The notes below the pieces were generated by a model that worked only from the letters and a program-made list of their open reading frames with translations, made no database searches and was not told where the DNA came from. From a virus, in IMG/VR virus record IMGVR_UViG_3300034418_001230, positions 1 through 36,560 of that record: a stretch of 36,560 nt of DNA; one strand, written 5' to 3'. Both the position numbers and the translations under genes were made by a program. Numbering within the stretch: position 1 is the first letter of the stretch; each line of letters opens with the position of its first letter. Below, in pieces: positions 25,206-32,820 of the stretch.

Positions 25206-27064
25206 ACTATTTCACACGCGCCTCCTGCACAAGCTAATTCACCAGCTAGATCAGTTTCATCTTCAACTTCTACTATATTAGTAAGATTAACATCAGTTAA
25301 ACTTTTCATCATAGTTTTATATTTAGATTCATCTATATCTTCAAACGGCGCTTGAGTATAAGTACCACCATCATATGGTAGGACAGATAGCCCGTTATAA
25401 TAGTCCCTATTGTCCCACATCCATTTACCAGCTTTATCCCACTCATCTTGCTTTAAACTAACAGTAGCTGAAACATTGTGAGTATTACTACCACGTTTGT
25501 GACCTGGTTGTACCCACTCAGTTGCTACTTTCTTTATACGCTCTAGCAAATCAAACGGTGATTCAGTTCTAAGTATAGATCCTTCAGGCGCTTTTTGTGG
25601 TATACTAATTACAGCAGTATCATGAGGTCTAAAGTATTCATCTTCAATTAAATCAGGGTGATTATTAACTAAGTATTTATACATACTTTCGTTTTTACCA
25701 ACTCTAACTCTACGAACATAATAATCATTATGCCATGCATGTATACCCGATGAAGTTCCTAATGCCAGAGATGTTGTCCCAGCAGGCTTCACGGTTGTAC
25801 ATCTAGCAGCTGGTTTGATACCTATTTTTCTAGCTGTTTGTTTGTTTTTGCTTACTACTATATCTGCAGCTTCCGTCATATCCAACTGCAGCACAGCGGC
25901 AGAGCCTATTCCTGTCATTGATACACCTATAAGGGCGTCCTTCTCTGTCGTATCTTTCCATATGTCTCTTAAATAATGAAAGTCAGTATAACCTGCTTGT
26001 AGTGTACCTATAAATGAAGCTACTCTACATCTATCGTTAAAATCAATTTGATCTTTAATATCACTAGCATTTACCTCACATAAGTTACAAAACTGATATG
26101 GACGTAAAGCTATTTCACAACAAGGATTAGTCCCCCAGTCTTTATCGTTGTTAAAGTAAATACCTGGTTCGCCTGATCCTGATCGCTCAACACGTTTCCA
26201 TAAGTCCATAAAAAATCCTTTATTTATTTTATGTCTCATAAGTACAGCTGAATTATTAGCACGACCTCGTTGAGGTGCTTCTTCCCACCAGTGTCCAGAC
26301 TTACAACCTATCATTGCCTCGTCATCTGCAGAAAACAAACTAATTAAAGCTGCTCTACGAATACCACCTGCTAATACAGCGTCAGCTATATGACAAACAA
26401 TATCGTGAGCTTGTAATGTAGTTAATTTATCTCCGTCTTCTACATCGCTAAGTATACCAGCTACTTTTACTATACACTCTTTTAAAGGTTGTGGACCTGG
26501 AGCTTTGCCTCCAGACGTAACTAATTGTGCGCCTTTTGGTCTTATATCGGAATAATCAAATGTTATCTTAGATGATCTCTTAGGACCCATGTAAGACTTA
26601 ATTAAAACTTTAATTGCATCAGCCCAGCCTTCGATACTGTCACCGATTAGATGTCTTCTAGTTCTTTTACTATAAGGTTGATTAACCGAAGGTAGTTTAT
26701 TAACATGATGATGTTGTACAGAATAACCTACACCAGTACCACCGAGTAATAAAAACATTATTTCATTAAAAGACTCAATGCTATCAATAGGTAGATAAGC
26801 ACAATTATAAACTCGATTAGGCGAGATCTCAATCGGTTTGCCTCCGAACTGTAGCGAACGCATAGACGGTAAAACTTTCTTTTCATACACAAATTTATAA
26901 GCAGCTTCAATTTCATCAACAAGTTTAGGATATTTTTTGATATGCATGTTCTTGTTTCTAGTAACTAGTTCTTCCCATGTTTCCCTTCTGTTTAATTCAG
27001 GTACGTATTTAGCATACTTCATGTAAACAGTAATATCACTTAGTATCTTGTTTGATAGCTCCAT
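25202..27064 (-). CDS. nrdJ: Adenosylcobalamin-dependent class II ribonucleotide reductase
   Basis: 620 residues. Reduces ribonucleotides to deoxyribonucleotides with a thiyl radical made from coenzyme B12, supplying dNTPs for phage replication. Visible: LPSMRSLQFGG and RVYNCAYLPI (first redox Cys), LLGGTGVGYSVQ, NNSAVLM, the radical site NPCCEIALRP (Cys315, Glu317), PAGTTSLALGTSSGIH, and the C-terminal swinging-arm pair CAGGAC in the last eight residues. No second subunit (NrdB-like) or activase is nearby, as expected for class II. The layout is like the monomeric Lactobacillus-type enzyme (about 740 residues), although this one is shorter. The start at 27064 is kept because LSDITVYMKYAKYVPEL looks like the conserved N-terminus; it overlaps the upstream gene by 29 bases. 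Confidence 0.93.
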   Translation of the reverse strand: MELSNKILSDITVYMKYAKYVPELNRRETWEELVTRNKNMHIKKYPKLVDEIEAAYKFVYEKKVLPSMRSLQFGGKPIEISPNRVYNCAYLPIDSIESFNEIMFLLLGGTGVGYSVQHHHVNKLPSVNQPYSKRTRRHLIGDSIEGWADAIKVLIKSYMGPKRSSKITFDYSDIRPKGAQLVTSGGKAPGPQPLKECIVKVAGILSDVEDGDKLTTLQAHDIVCHIADAVLAGGIRRAALISLFSADDEAMIGCKSGHWWEEAPQRGRANNSAVLMRHKINKGFFMDLWKRVERSGSGEPGIYFNNDKDWGTNPCCEIALRPYQFCNLCEVNASDIKDQIDFNDRCRVASFIGTLQAGYTDFHYLRDIWKDTTEKDALIGVSMTGIGSAAVLQLDMTEAADIVVSKNKQTARKIGIKPAARCTTVKPAGTTSLALGTSSGIHAWHNDYYVRRVRVGKNESMYKYLVNNHPDLIEDEYFRPHDTAVISIPQKAPEGSILRTESPFDLLERIKKVATEWVQPGHKRGSNTHNVSATVSLKQDEWDKAGKWMWDNRDYYNGLSVLPYDGGTYTQAPFEDIDESKYKTMMKSLTDVNLTNIVEVEDETDLAGELACAGGACEIV

Positions 27065-27275
27065 TTTGTTTTGCTTTTTGTTTTTCTTTTACATTTTCTT
27101 CCATCTGCTTTTTTAAAGCATCAATGGCATCTTGATAATCAGGCATTAACTTTATTGTTTCTAAAGTTCCTACGCTTAACTCTCTAAGATGTGTTATTTC
27201 ATTTATTAATTGCTGCAACACATTGGTCATAGCTTTAATTTTGTTTTGCATTTCTAGCAACTTACTTTCTTTCAT
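27036..27275 (-). CDS. Small coiled-coil protein upstream of RNR
   Basis: 79 residues, nearly all helical with heptad-like spacing (ALLQQLINEITHLRE-type region), followed by LSVGTLETIKLMPDYQDAID and a Lys/Glu/Gln-rich tail. I recall the sequence GTLETIKLMPDYQDAI-like from small hypothetical proteins in marine phage replication regions but know no function. It overlaps the RNR start by 29 bases and its own start overlaps the previous stop as ATGA, so it is embedded in the operon. It might be a helper or scaffold for a neighbouring enzyme. Confidence 0.7.
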   Translation of the reverse strand: MKESKLLEMQNKIKAMTNVLQQLINEITHLRELSVGTLETIKLMPDYQDAIDALKKQMEENVKEKQKAKQNGAIKQDTK

Positions 27276-27406
27276 CTGCCTTGTCCTCTATATTTTTTCT
27301 TATAGTTAATACTACCTTTTAAAGTAGATGTCTTGCTTTTAGAGTGTGTACCCGGTCTTTTTTTACGGGTCTTCGCTCGATACGGTGATAATGTTAGCTT
27401 CGCCAT
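27272..27406 (-). CDS. Small basic conserved phage protein
   Basis: 44 residues, about one third Lys/Arg: MAKLTLSPYRAKTRKKRPGT followed by HSKSKTSTLKGSINYKKKYR and GQGR. A KRPGxHxKxKTS...NYKKxYxGQGR pattern recurs, as I remember, in tiny proteins of many marine phages. Its function is unknown; the charge suggests nucleic acid binding. The stop overlaps the next start as ATGA. Its start lies 44 bases inside the preceding small gene. Conserved pattern plus coupling make it convincing despite the length. Confidence 0.7.
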   Translation of the reverse strand: MAKLTLSPYRAKTRKKRPGTHSKSKTSTLKGSINYKKKYRGQGR

Positions 27407-27557
27407 ATTTTTCTGAATATTTAATTAAGTCTTTATATTTTAAATAACCCTTAGATTCTATACTCCAGTCAATAAACTGCTGGAGCTTGCGCTTAGCGTA
27501 CATACGTCTTGCTAAATCTTTTTTCTCCCAAGAATTAAGTTCACGGTCTCGTCGCAT
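27363..27557 (-). CDS. Small hypothetical protein (64 aa, or 46 aa from an inner start)
   Basis: 64 residues from ATG 27557, or 46 from ATG 27503. Predicted helical and basic at first (LNSWEKKDLARRMYAKRKLQ), then QFIDWSIESKGYLKYKDLIK. The long form overlaps the endonuclease gene by 46 bases; the short form begins eight bases after its stop. Both overlap the next gene by 44 bases. About 105 bases here are covered by no other gene, which supports a coding role in such a compact genome. I do not recognise the family. Confidence 0.55.
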   Translation of the reverse strand: MRRDRELNSWEKKDLARRMYAKRKLQQFIDWSIESKGYLKYKDLIKYSEKYGEANIITVSSEDP

Positions 27558-27961
27558 TCTTTTTGATTTTGTGGTTTATATAACGAATACTTCGGCATTT
27601 TCTTTGCCACGTAATTTTTAAATAACTTCCAGCGTAATGGGAAAGATTCGTTAGGTCTTCCTTTGCATTCAATGATGAAGTCATCTCCAATAAAATCAGG
27701 CGTATAACGTATACCAAGTATTTTCCTATCGCTTCTATCGCGAAACTCACCTTTTGAGTTAGCTTGTCTTTCATAACATTTATTTGTAAAGTTAAAAGAA
27801 GGGACAAGCTCGTAAGTTTGTCCCTCATATTTAGCTTTGATCTTAGCTTTTTTTAAAGCTATGTACATATATTTTTCAAGACCTGATTGAAACGTTATGC
27901 CGTCATGTTTAACCTTTTTAGATCTAACAGGACCGCGTTTCTTATACCGGCGAGATTGCAT
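27512..27961 (-). CDS. T7 endonuclease I-like Holliday junction resolvase
   Basis: 149 residues, the same size as T7 gp3. It would cut branched DNA (Holliday and replication junctions) before packaging. The PD-(D/E)XK active site is visible: FQSGLEKYM (Glu29), RYTPDFIGD (Asp89) and IIECKGR (Glu98, Lys100), in the spacing of T7 endonuclease I. The N-terminus is very basic (SRRYKKRGPVRSKKVKH), fit for DNA contact. In T7 the enzyme works as a domain-swapped dimer. It overlaps the upstream gene by 20 bases. With primase-helicase, exonuclease and ERF in the same block, a role in recombination-dependent replication is likely. Confidence 0.85.
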   Translation of the reverse strand: MQSRRYKKRGPVRSKKVKHDGITFQSGLEKYMYIALKKAKIKAKYEGQTYELVPSFNFTNKCYERQANSKGEFRDRSDRKILGIRYTPDFIGDDFIIECKGRPNESFPLRWKLFKNYVAKKMPKYSLYKPQNQKECDETVNLILGRKKI

Positions 27962-28250
27962 CGTCCCAATCTAATTGTGCAGATGAAGCATGCGAAGGAT
28001 GTGGCGGTCTAAAGGCTTCTGGTTGCGGTTTATTTTCTAGCTCTTCTTTAGCAGCTTGAATATAAAGTATAGCATCCATTAACTCTTCTTGAACATCATT
28101 TAAATAACCAGCTAGATCTTTATGACCACCAGTTCTTTCATCATGCAATGTTCTACCATACTTAGCATAGCCAACATCTGAACGTTTAACGAACTTATCG
28201 CAGACTCTTTCTACAACAGGATCTCTGAATAAAATAGTTTTACTTTTCAT
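27942..28250 (-). CDS. MazG-like (all-alpha NTP pyrophosphohydrolase-type) small protein
   Basis: About 102 residues from ATG 28250; an ATG at 28268 would add six residues. The core VCDKFVKRSDVGYAKYGRTL followed by LNDVQEELMDAILYIQAAKE has the helix with E-x-x-x-D spacing of small MazG-like phage proteins, which hydrolyse non-canonical or surplus NTPs or dNTPs to NMPs. The first acidic pair of a full MazG site is less clear than in the neighbouring fusion protein, so activity is uncertain. The last 30 residues are Pro/Ser/Asp-rich and probably disordered. The 28250 start gives an 11-base overlap with the upstream gene, like other junctions here. Confidence 0.6.
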   Translation of the reverse strand: MKSKTILFRDPVVERVCDKFVKRSDVGYAKYGRTLHDERTGGHKDLAGYLNDVQEELMDAILYIQAAKEELENKPQPEAFRPPHPSHASSAQLDWDDAISPV

Positions 28251-29097
28251 CTTTAACAAATGTTCCATTAACCATTTTACCAGTACGTTTAGATATTACC
28301 TTGTATGCTGCATCAATACACTCTTCAATTGTTGTACCACCAAGATGAGCCATGTTAGTTAGAACTACTACCATATCACCTATAGCATCGATAAATTCTT
28401 CATTATCGTTTTTAAGTACAGCTCTACCAAGTTCGCCAGCTTCTTCCATTAGTTTGCAAAACTGTGTTTTAGTATCGCCTTTAGTATATAAACCTCTTTC
28501 ACCAGCCCAGTCTCTAATCTTTTGAAACCTATCATCTTCAGTGTTATCATACCTCCAATTTGCAGGCTTGCGTTGAGATAACGACTTAATATATTCTGTA
28601 AACTCACTAGTGTCTTGCTTAAATAAGTTTGGTTTAAAATATTTAGCAAAAGCTTTATTGTATATGTAACATCTTTCCATTGTATATTGAGATGTTGTTA
28701 CATTGTTCATTATCCATTCAATAGTATCTACATTGATTTCAAATGTTCCATGCATTGTTTCCCACGTTTTACCCATGTTGTCCATTAGTCTACCTTTTAA
28801 TTTAGTTACTGGACATGGGAACGTAGATGTCTGCTCTGTCGCGTTTATGTGCATTGTATTAGATTTTATTTTATTAATATATAAATCTTTATATTTTTGT
28901 CTGTCAACCCTATAGCCGTAAGACAATTGAAGTTCTAACTCTCTGTCAGATATGTAATCAATATCTGTACTTTGATCTAGAACTTCTATCTCGTCTAAGT
29001 CATAGCCTTGTTGGTCAACAACTCTAGATATAAGATCACGTGTAACACCTATTTTTTTACCCGGTATATGGTATAAATAATAATTAATTTCATCCAT
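28240..29097 (-). CDS. Fusion: GIY-YIG-like N-terminus and MazG-like pyrophosphohydrolase C-terminus
   Basis: 285 residues. The N-terminal ~70 (YYLYHIPGKKIGVTRDLISR, then GYDLDEIEVL and DRELELQLSYGYRVDR) look like a GIY-YIG nuclease fold: YLY and KIG for the name motifs, Arg25 and Glu53 as possible catalytic residues. The YIG tyrosine is Lys, so activity is doubtful. A middle part of ~130 residues is unassigned. The C-terminal ~75 residues carry KLMEEAGELGRAV and EEFIDAIGDMVVVL, the ExxE...ExxD magnesium site of MazG-type NTP pyrophosphohydrolases. It starts eight bases inside the TS gene, so it is translated next to nucleotide enzymes. The MazG part is secure; the GIY-YIG part is a fold guess. 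Confidence 0.78.
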   Translation of the reverse strand: MDEINYYLYHIPGKKIGVTRDLISRVVDQQGYDLDEIEVLDQSTDIDYISDRELELQLSYGYRVDRQKYKDLYINKIKSNTMHINATEQTSTFPCPVTKLKGRLMDNMGKTWETMHGTFEINVDTIEWIMNNVTTSQYTMERCYIYNKAFAKYFKPNLFKQDTSEFTEYIKSLSQRKPANWRYDNTEDDRFQKIRDWAGERGLYTKGDTKTQFCKLMEEAGELGRAVLKNDNEEFIDAIGDMVVVLTNMAHLGGTTIEECIDAAYKVISKRTGKMVNGTFVKDEK

Positions 29098-29794
29098 ATT
29101 TTCTAGCTCTTGATGTTAACGTATTTTGTTCAGGTAATTTATCATTGTATATGTGTAAGTTATGTGCGAAATGATAGTATGTACCCATGTCAATACCTGT
29201 TCTTTCACAAACTAAATTTTGTAACATACTGAAACAGTATTGATCATTACAAAAGCCATACCATAAATCATTAGATCGCATTACAACACACATATTTAAT
29301 TTGCCTTTTACAACTGTAAATTGTACAGCATAAGTACAAGGCGTGTCTTTTCTATATTTATTTATTTCTTTACCATCATATATAGATATTGCAGCTTGCC
29401 TTGTATCAGGATTATTTTTTAATTGTGCAACAACTTTATCTAGCTGATGAGCTCTTTCCCATTGGTAACCATAGTTAGAATTAACTAATCTTTTAGGACC
29501 AAGAGCCATACGTTCCCATATAGCTGGAACTCTCCCGTATATCTCACCTAGTTTATCTACTGAGTCATCGCCTGATAAATACCACTGCCATTCAGCTTCG
29601 GCATATTCCATATTGAACGCACGTTTTTCATTATCTATCATGCGTTCCCATGGCCTTTCAATAGTAAAGCCTTGATTAAACATAGCTTTAGTACCTGCAA
29701 AGTCTACGCCTTCGTAAGGTATTGTGCCATAGTAAAAATCAAAAGCCTCACTAGCATTTTTAAATGTTAATTGTCTCATATAATTATTATCCAT
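29090..29794 (-). CDS. Thymidylate synthase / dCMP hydroxymethylase family enzyme
   Basis: 234 residues from ATG 29794. This start gives an eight-base overlap with the upstream gene; an ATG at 29836 would add 14 residues and a 50-base overlap. Family motifs: KDTPCTYAVQF with the catalytic Cys153, VVMRSNDLWYGFCNDQY (the Arg-Ser phosphate-binding part, then the region that selects the base) and HFAHNLHIYN. The family transfers a one-carbon unit from methylene-tetrahydrofolate to C5 of dUMP (TS) or dCMP (hydroxymethylase). The residue that separates the two activities falls in Cys-Asn-Asp (182-184) and cannot be assigned safely by hand. The protein is slightly shorter than E. coli ThyA (264). 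Confidence 0.85.
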   Translation of the reverse strand: MDNNYMRQLTFKNASEAFDFYYGTIPYEGVDFAGTKAMFNQGFTIERPWERMIDNEKRAFNMEYAEAEWQWYLSGDDSVDKLGEIYGRVPAIWERMALGPKRLVNSNYGYQWERAHQLDKVVAQLKNNPDTRQAAISIYDGKEINKYRKDTPCTYAVQFTVVKGKLNMCVVMRSNDLWYGFCNDQYCFSMLQNLVCERTGIDMGTYYHFAHNLHIYNDKLPEQNTLTSRARKYG

Positions 29795-30050
29795 TGCCCT
29801 TCGTATTTTGTTTGTAATAATATCTATACATTTCAAATAGTTTAGGGTATATTTCTGTTCTACTATAATCTCCTGGGCTAATCATTTCTTTATTGTTTGC
29901 TACGATACGTATTTTCCAAGATCCAACATCAAAACCTGGTGTAGCGGCTAATACGCCTATTTTAATCCCGTGATTAACACACCATCTATAAGCTTCTTTA
30001 TCTTCTTTAGTCCATTTAACTTCGTCAAACGTGAATTTTTTTAGTCCCAA
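29787..30050 (-). CDS. Small conserved phage protein, unknown function
   Basis: 87 residues. The sequence WTKEDKEAYRWCVNHGIKIG followed by VLAATPGFDVGSWKIRIVAN and EIYPKLFEMYRYYYKQ resembles short unknown proteins I recall beside replication genes in marine phages. Likely a small alpha/beta fold; no catalytic motif is evident. Its start overlaps the end of the primase-helicase gene by 10 bases and its end overlaps the TS gene by eight, so it belongs to the replication operon. Confidence 0.7.
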   Translation of the reverse strand: MGLKKFTFDEVKWTKEDKEAYRWCVNHGIKIGVLAATPGFDVGSWKIRIVANNKEMISPGDYSRTEIYPKLFEMYRYYYKQNTKGNG

Positions 30051-31753
30051 GGCATTTGTTCTTCAAGGTCTGGCATCTCATGTGGTACAAAGCAACCTGA
30101 TCTAGGTTCCCAAGTAAAATGAGCTTCAGCTCCGTTTTCACCTAAGTTTTGGAACTTACATTTAAGTACTTTAACTTTAGTTGTTTTAGCTTCATAATCT
30201 CTATGAACTAATAAACCGTGATAACTAGCATCGTACCATTCGCCGCCACCTTTAATATTATACATTGTTGGCTCTTCAATTTTACCATCTTGTGTCTTGT
30301 ACATTTTGGTAGGATGTGCCACTATAAATACTAATACGTCATACTTTTTAGCAAACGTTTCTATCTTTGTTAAGTATTCCATAGTATATTTGTTGACATC
30401 TTCTGTTTGACAATCAACATCTCTTACTTTGTTATATGGATCAATCACAAGGCATTTAATACCTTTTCGTTTAACAAGCTCTGCACCTTTACGTAATACT
30501 GATTCTAATGTATATCTTTCCATATCTATGAAAAAGAAATTATCATTTACGTGTTGTGCAACCTGATTCCATTTAGAACCTCCTATATCGCCTTTGTTTG
30601 GCATATCGCCCCATACTTTACGCATTAACTTATGTGCGTGTAAATATGTAGGAGCATTTTCAGGAGATGCAAATGCAGTCTTCCAGCCATACTCTCTATT
30701 ATAACCTACACACATTTGATCTACGAAGTCTGATTTACCTGAACTAGGTATACCAGTCACTGTAATAAATTGTTTAGTATATGTACTAAATATTTTATCA
30801 AAGTTATGTAGACCAACTGTAAAGCCACGTTTAAAACCATTACGCACAAAGTCTGTAACTTCATCTTCAATATCTCTAAACGTTGTAACGTTTTCAAGAG
30901 GTACTGGATGAGCTTGCTTTATACGTGACATTAGCTCTTTAGAGCTATGCTTTAGTAAATACTCGTTAGCATCTTTACAATCATCAAATGTAGCTATAAA
31001 ACAAACTTCAGCACCTAGCCTACGTATTAATTCTTGCTGTAGTGCAATGCCTGGTGGATCATTATCAACAGCTATGATTATCTTTTTCTTATCTTCAAAG
31101 TAATCAATACAGTTATCTAAATAATCTAAGTTGTTTGTATTAAGCGTAGCACCATTAGGCACTGATATAGCATTTGTAATACCAGCTTCATGTAAAGCTA
31201 ATACATCCATTTCGCCTTCAACTATAACACAGTCATCATGACCTACAATACTATCAATATTATAAAATACTTTTTCAGCTCCTTTGTATAGCTTAAAGTT
31301 CTTACGTCCATCTCTATATTTAATATTAGTTAGATTACCACCAACTAAATAATTAAATTGTATTGTATTTTCTTGCTTACCAGTTTGAGGCATAAACTCT
31401 TTACCAACACCAACTTTTAATTGTTTAAGTGTTTGCTCAGATATACCTCTAGTTTTAAACCAGTCTACAACTTTATCACCAAGTTGACCTACAGTTGTTT
31501 GTTGAGGTACAACATAATCACGTTCAGCTTTACCTTTACGTTTAAATGTGTGCAGTTGAAACGGCGTATCACAATTATGACACGTACCTATACCTCGTTC
31601 CCAATCGTAGCTAGCACACTTTTTCTTTTGGTTTTCAGGTCTACGTGTAGATGAACACAGGGGACAAGTCCCCTGCGTTTTACCTACGTCCAAGCCGTGC
31701 TGATTAAACTTATCGATTAAGAATCCATTTATTTCTTTATCTTCTACGTTCAA
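30041..31753 (-). CDS. DNA primase-helicase (T7 gp4-like)
   Basis: 570 residues, the same layout and size as T7 gp4 (566). A zinc-binding region has CPLC (30-33) and CHNC (58-61). A TOPRIM primase core has IVEGEMDVLALHEAG (Glu179) and IIAVDNDPPG (Asp230, Asp232). A RecA-type helicase has Walker A GIPSSGKSD (Lys340), Walker B CLVIDPYNK (Asp438) and IVAHPTKM. It would make RNA primers and unwind the fork as a hexamer. All motifs are intact, so both activities are likely. It lies 10 bases downstream of the SSB-like gene and overlaps the next gene by 10 bases. Confidence 0.95.
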   Translation of the reverse strand: MNVEDKEINGFLIDKFNQHGLDVGKTQGTCPLCSSTRRPENQKKKCASYDWERGIGTCHNCDTPFQLHTFKRKGKAERDYVVPQQTTVGQLGDKVVDWFKTRGISEQTLKQLKVGVGKEFMPQTGKQENTIQFNYLVGGNLTNIKYRDGRKNFKLYKGAEKVFYNIDSIVGHDDCVIVEGEMDVLALHEAGITNAISVPNGATLNTNNLDYLDNCIDYFEDKKKIIIAVDNDPPGIALQQELIRRLGAEVCFIATFDDCKDANEYLLKHSSKELMSRIKQAHPVPLENVTTFRDIEDEVTDFVRNGFKRGFTVGLHNFDKIFSTYTKQFITVTGIPSSGKSDFVDQMCVGYNREYGWKTAFASPENAPTYLHAHKLMRKVWGDMPNKGDIGGSKWNQVAQHVNDNFFFIDMERYTLESVLRKGAELVKRKGIKCLVIDPYNKVRDVDCQTEDVNKYTMEYLTKIETFAKKYDVLVFIVAHPTKMYKTQDGKIEEPTMYNIKGGGEWYDASYHGLLVHRDYEAKTTKVKVLKCKFQNLGENGAEAHFTWEPRSGCFVPHEMPDLEEQMPWD

Positions 31754-31763
31754 TTATATTTAA

Positions 31764-32084
31764 TTAAAATGGTAAATCTGGATCAGCAGCTACAGGCTGT
31801 GGTTGAGCTTGTGCTTGTGGTTGTGGTTGGTTTTCTCTTGGTGCAGGCTCTGGAAATTGTCCATTAGTCCATACAACTTTGCAATTACCTAAGTATGTCT
31901 TTGCTGTTTTAGCTTCTCTTTCTTCTTTAGTTTGATCAACTATAACAGGTCCTTGATTACCAAATTGATCTGGTTCATCATTCACTGTAATTGTTATTGG
32001 TAAGTATTTACCTTTTTTACCTACGATAATCTTATCTTTAGGTATTTCACTTAAGTTAATACTTGCTTTAATTATTCCTGCCAT
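31764..32084 (-). CDS. Single-stranded DNA-binding protein-like
   Basis: 106 residues. The N-terminal ~75 form beta-strand-like segments (KYLPITITVNDEPDQFGNQG, YLGNCKVVWTNG). A Pro/Gln/Ala-rich linker of about 25 residues follows, and then the ending DPDLPF. That tip copies the acidic-aromatic C-terminus of bacterial SSB (DDDIPF), which recruits replication and repair proteins. Placed between primase-helicase and exonuclease genes, an SSB role is the natural reading. The N-terminal fold is not certain to be a classic OB fold. Confidence 0.75.
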   Translation of the reverse strand: MAGIIKASINLSEIPKDKIIVGKKGKYLPITITVNDEPDQFGNQGPVIVDQTKEEREAKTAKTYLGNCKVVWTNGQFPEPAPRENQPQPQAQAQPQPVAADPDLPF

Positions 32085-32085
32085 A

Positions 32086-32820
32086 TTATAAGGTTTTATT
32101 TATAAAATAATTGTGAGGATCAAAACCCTCTGTTTTGTAGAACAAATCATATATTTCTGATGCTTTTTCAACTTTATTAAGTCCAGATACTAAAAAATCA
32201 TCTGAGCAATCAAAAATACCAATTTGTCCTGTATTCTTATCTATGGCTATAAATATCATATCATAGCCAAATAAGTTCTTATATACAAAAGCTTGTGAAT
32301 CGTAGTTATATTTCTTAGCTGACCAGTGGAACTTTTCTAAGTCTGCAGTAGTCTTTAAATCAATAACTAATTTTTCACTATGGTTAACTATATCAGCTTT
32401 ACCTTTCCACCAGTTACCTGCTAATTGTGCAACACCTGGAACTTCAAACTCATTGCCATCGGCGTGTATAAAATCTCTACAAACTTTATTGTTCATCATC
32501 TTTTCAACTAATGCTTCGACTTTATCAACTTCATGTTGTAATAAACAAACTTCACCGTTTGTTATTTCTTTATACGCTTTTGTATTACGTGAGCTAGCTT
32601 CTACTATCTTGAAATTTTTAATTTTATCTGGTTCAAGAATAGCAGTGTGAAAATAGCCTCCTATAAGAAAGTGAGGAGCTGATGTAGTTGGATTTTTGAA
32701 CTCTAGCGGGTTTGTCATTAGTGTACGTATATCTGAGTTAGATATAAACTGTCTACCATATTCACCATAGTAATGTTCATCGTCCTTCAACTTCTCTAAT
32801 ACTTCTTTTTTATTCTTCAT
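32086..32820 (-). CDS. PD-(D/E)XK exonuclease (RecE/lambda-exonuclease type)
   Basis: 244 residues. A recombination exonuclease that would resect double-strand ends for the annealing protein encoded just upstream. Motifs: SNSDIRTLMTNPLEFKN and FLIGGYFHTAILEP at the N-terminus, KGKADIV (Asp143), LVIDLKTT (Asp154, Lys156) and YNYDSQAFVY (Gln176, Tyr180), matching the D...DxK...QxxxY arrangement of the RecB/RecE/Cas4-like nucleases. Its start overlaps the ERF stop as ATGA, so the pair is coupled. This is the usual exonuclease-annealase arrangement. Confidence 0.85.
   Translation of the reverse strand: MKNKKEVLEKLKDDEHYYGEYGRQFISNSDIRTLMTNPLEFKNPTTSAPHFLIGGYFHTAILEPDKIKNFKIVEASSRNTKAYKEITNGEVCLLQHEVDKVEALVEKMMNNKVCRDFIHADGNEFEVPGVAQLAGNWWKGKADIVNHSEKLVIDLKTTADLEKFHWSAKKYNYDSQAFVYKNLFGYDMIFIAIDKNTGQIGIFDCSDDFLVSGLNKVEKASEIYDLFYKTEGFDPHNYFINKTL

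Noticed and set aside
25030-25281. 83-aa plus-strand frame covering the region left of RNR
   Set aside because: It runs against the coupled minus-strand microprotein and RNR end, and has low-complexity hydrophobic content without recognisable features.
27541-27828. 95-aa open frame on the minus strand
   Set aside because: It lies wholly inside the endonuclease I-like gene in another frame, which has clear catalytic motifs.
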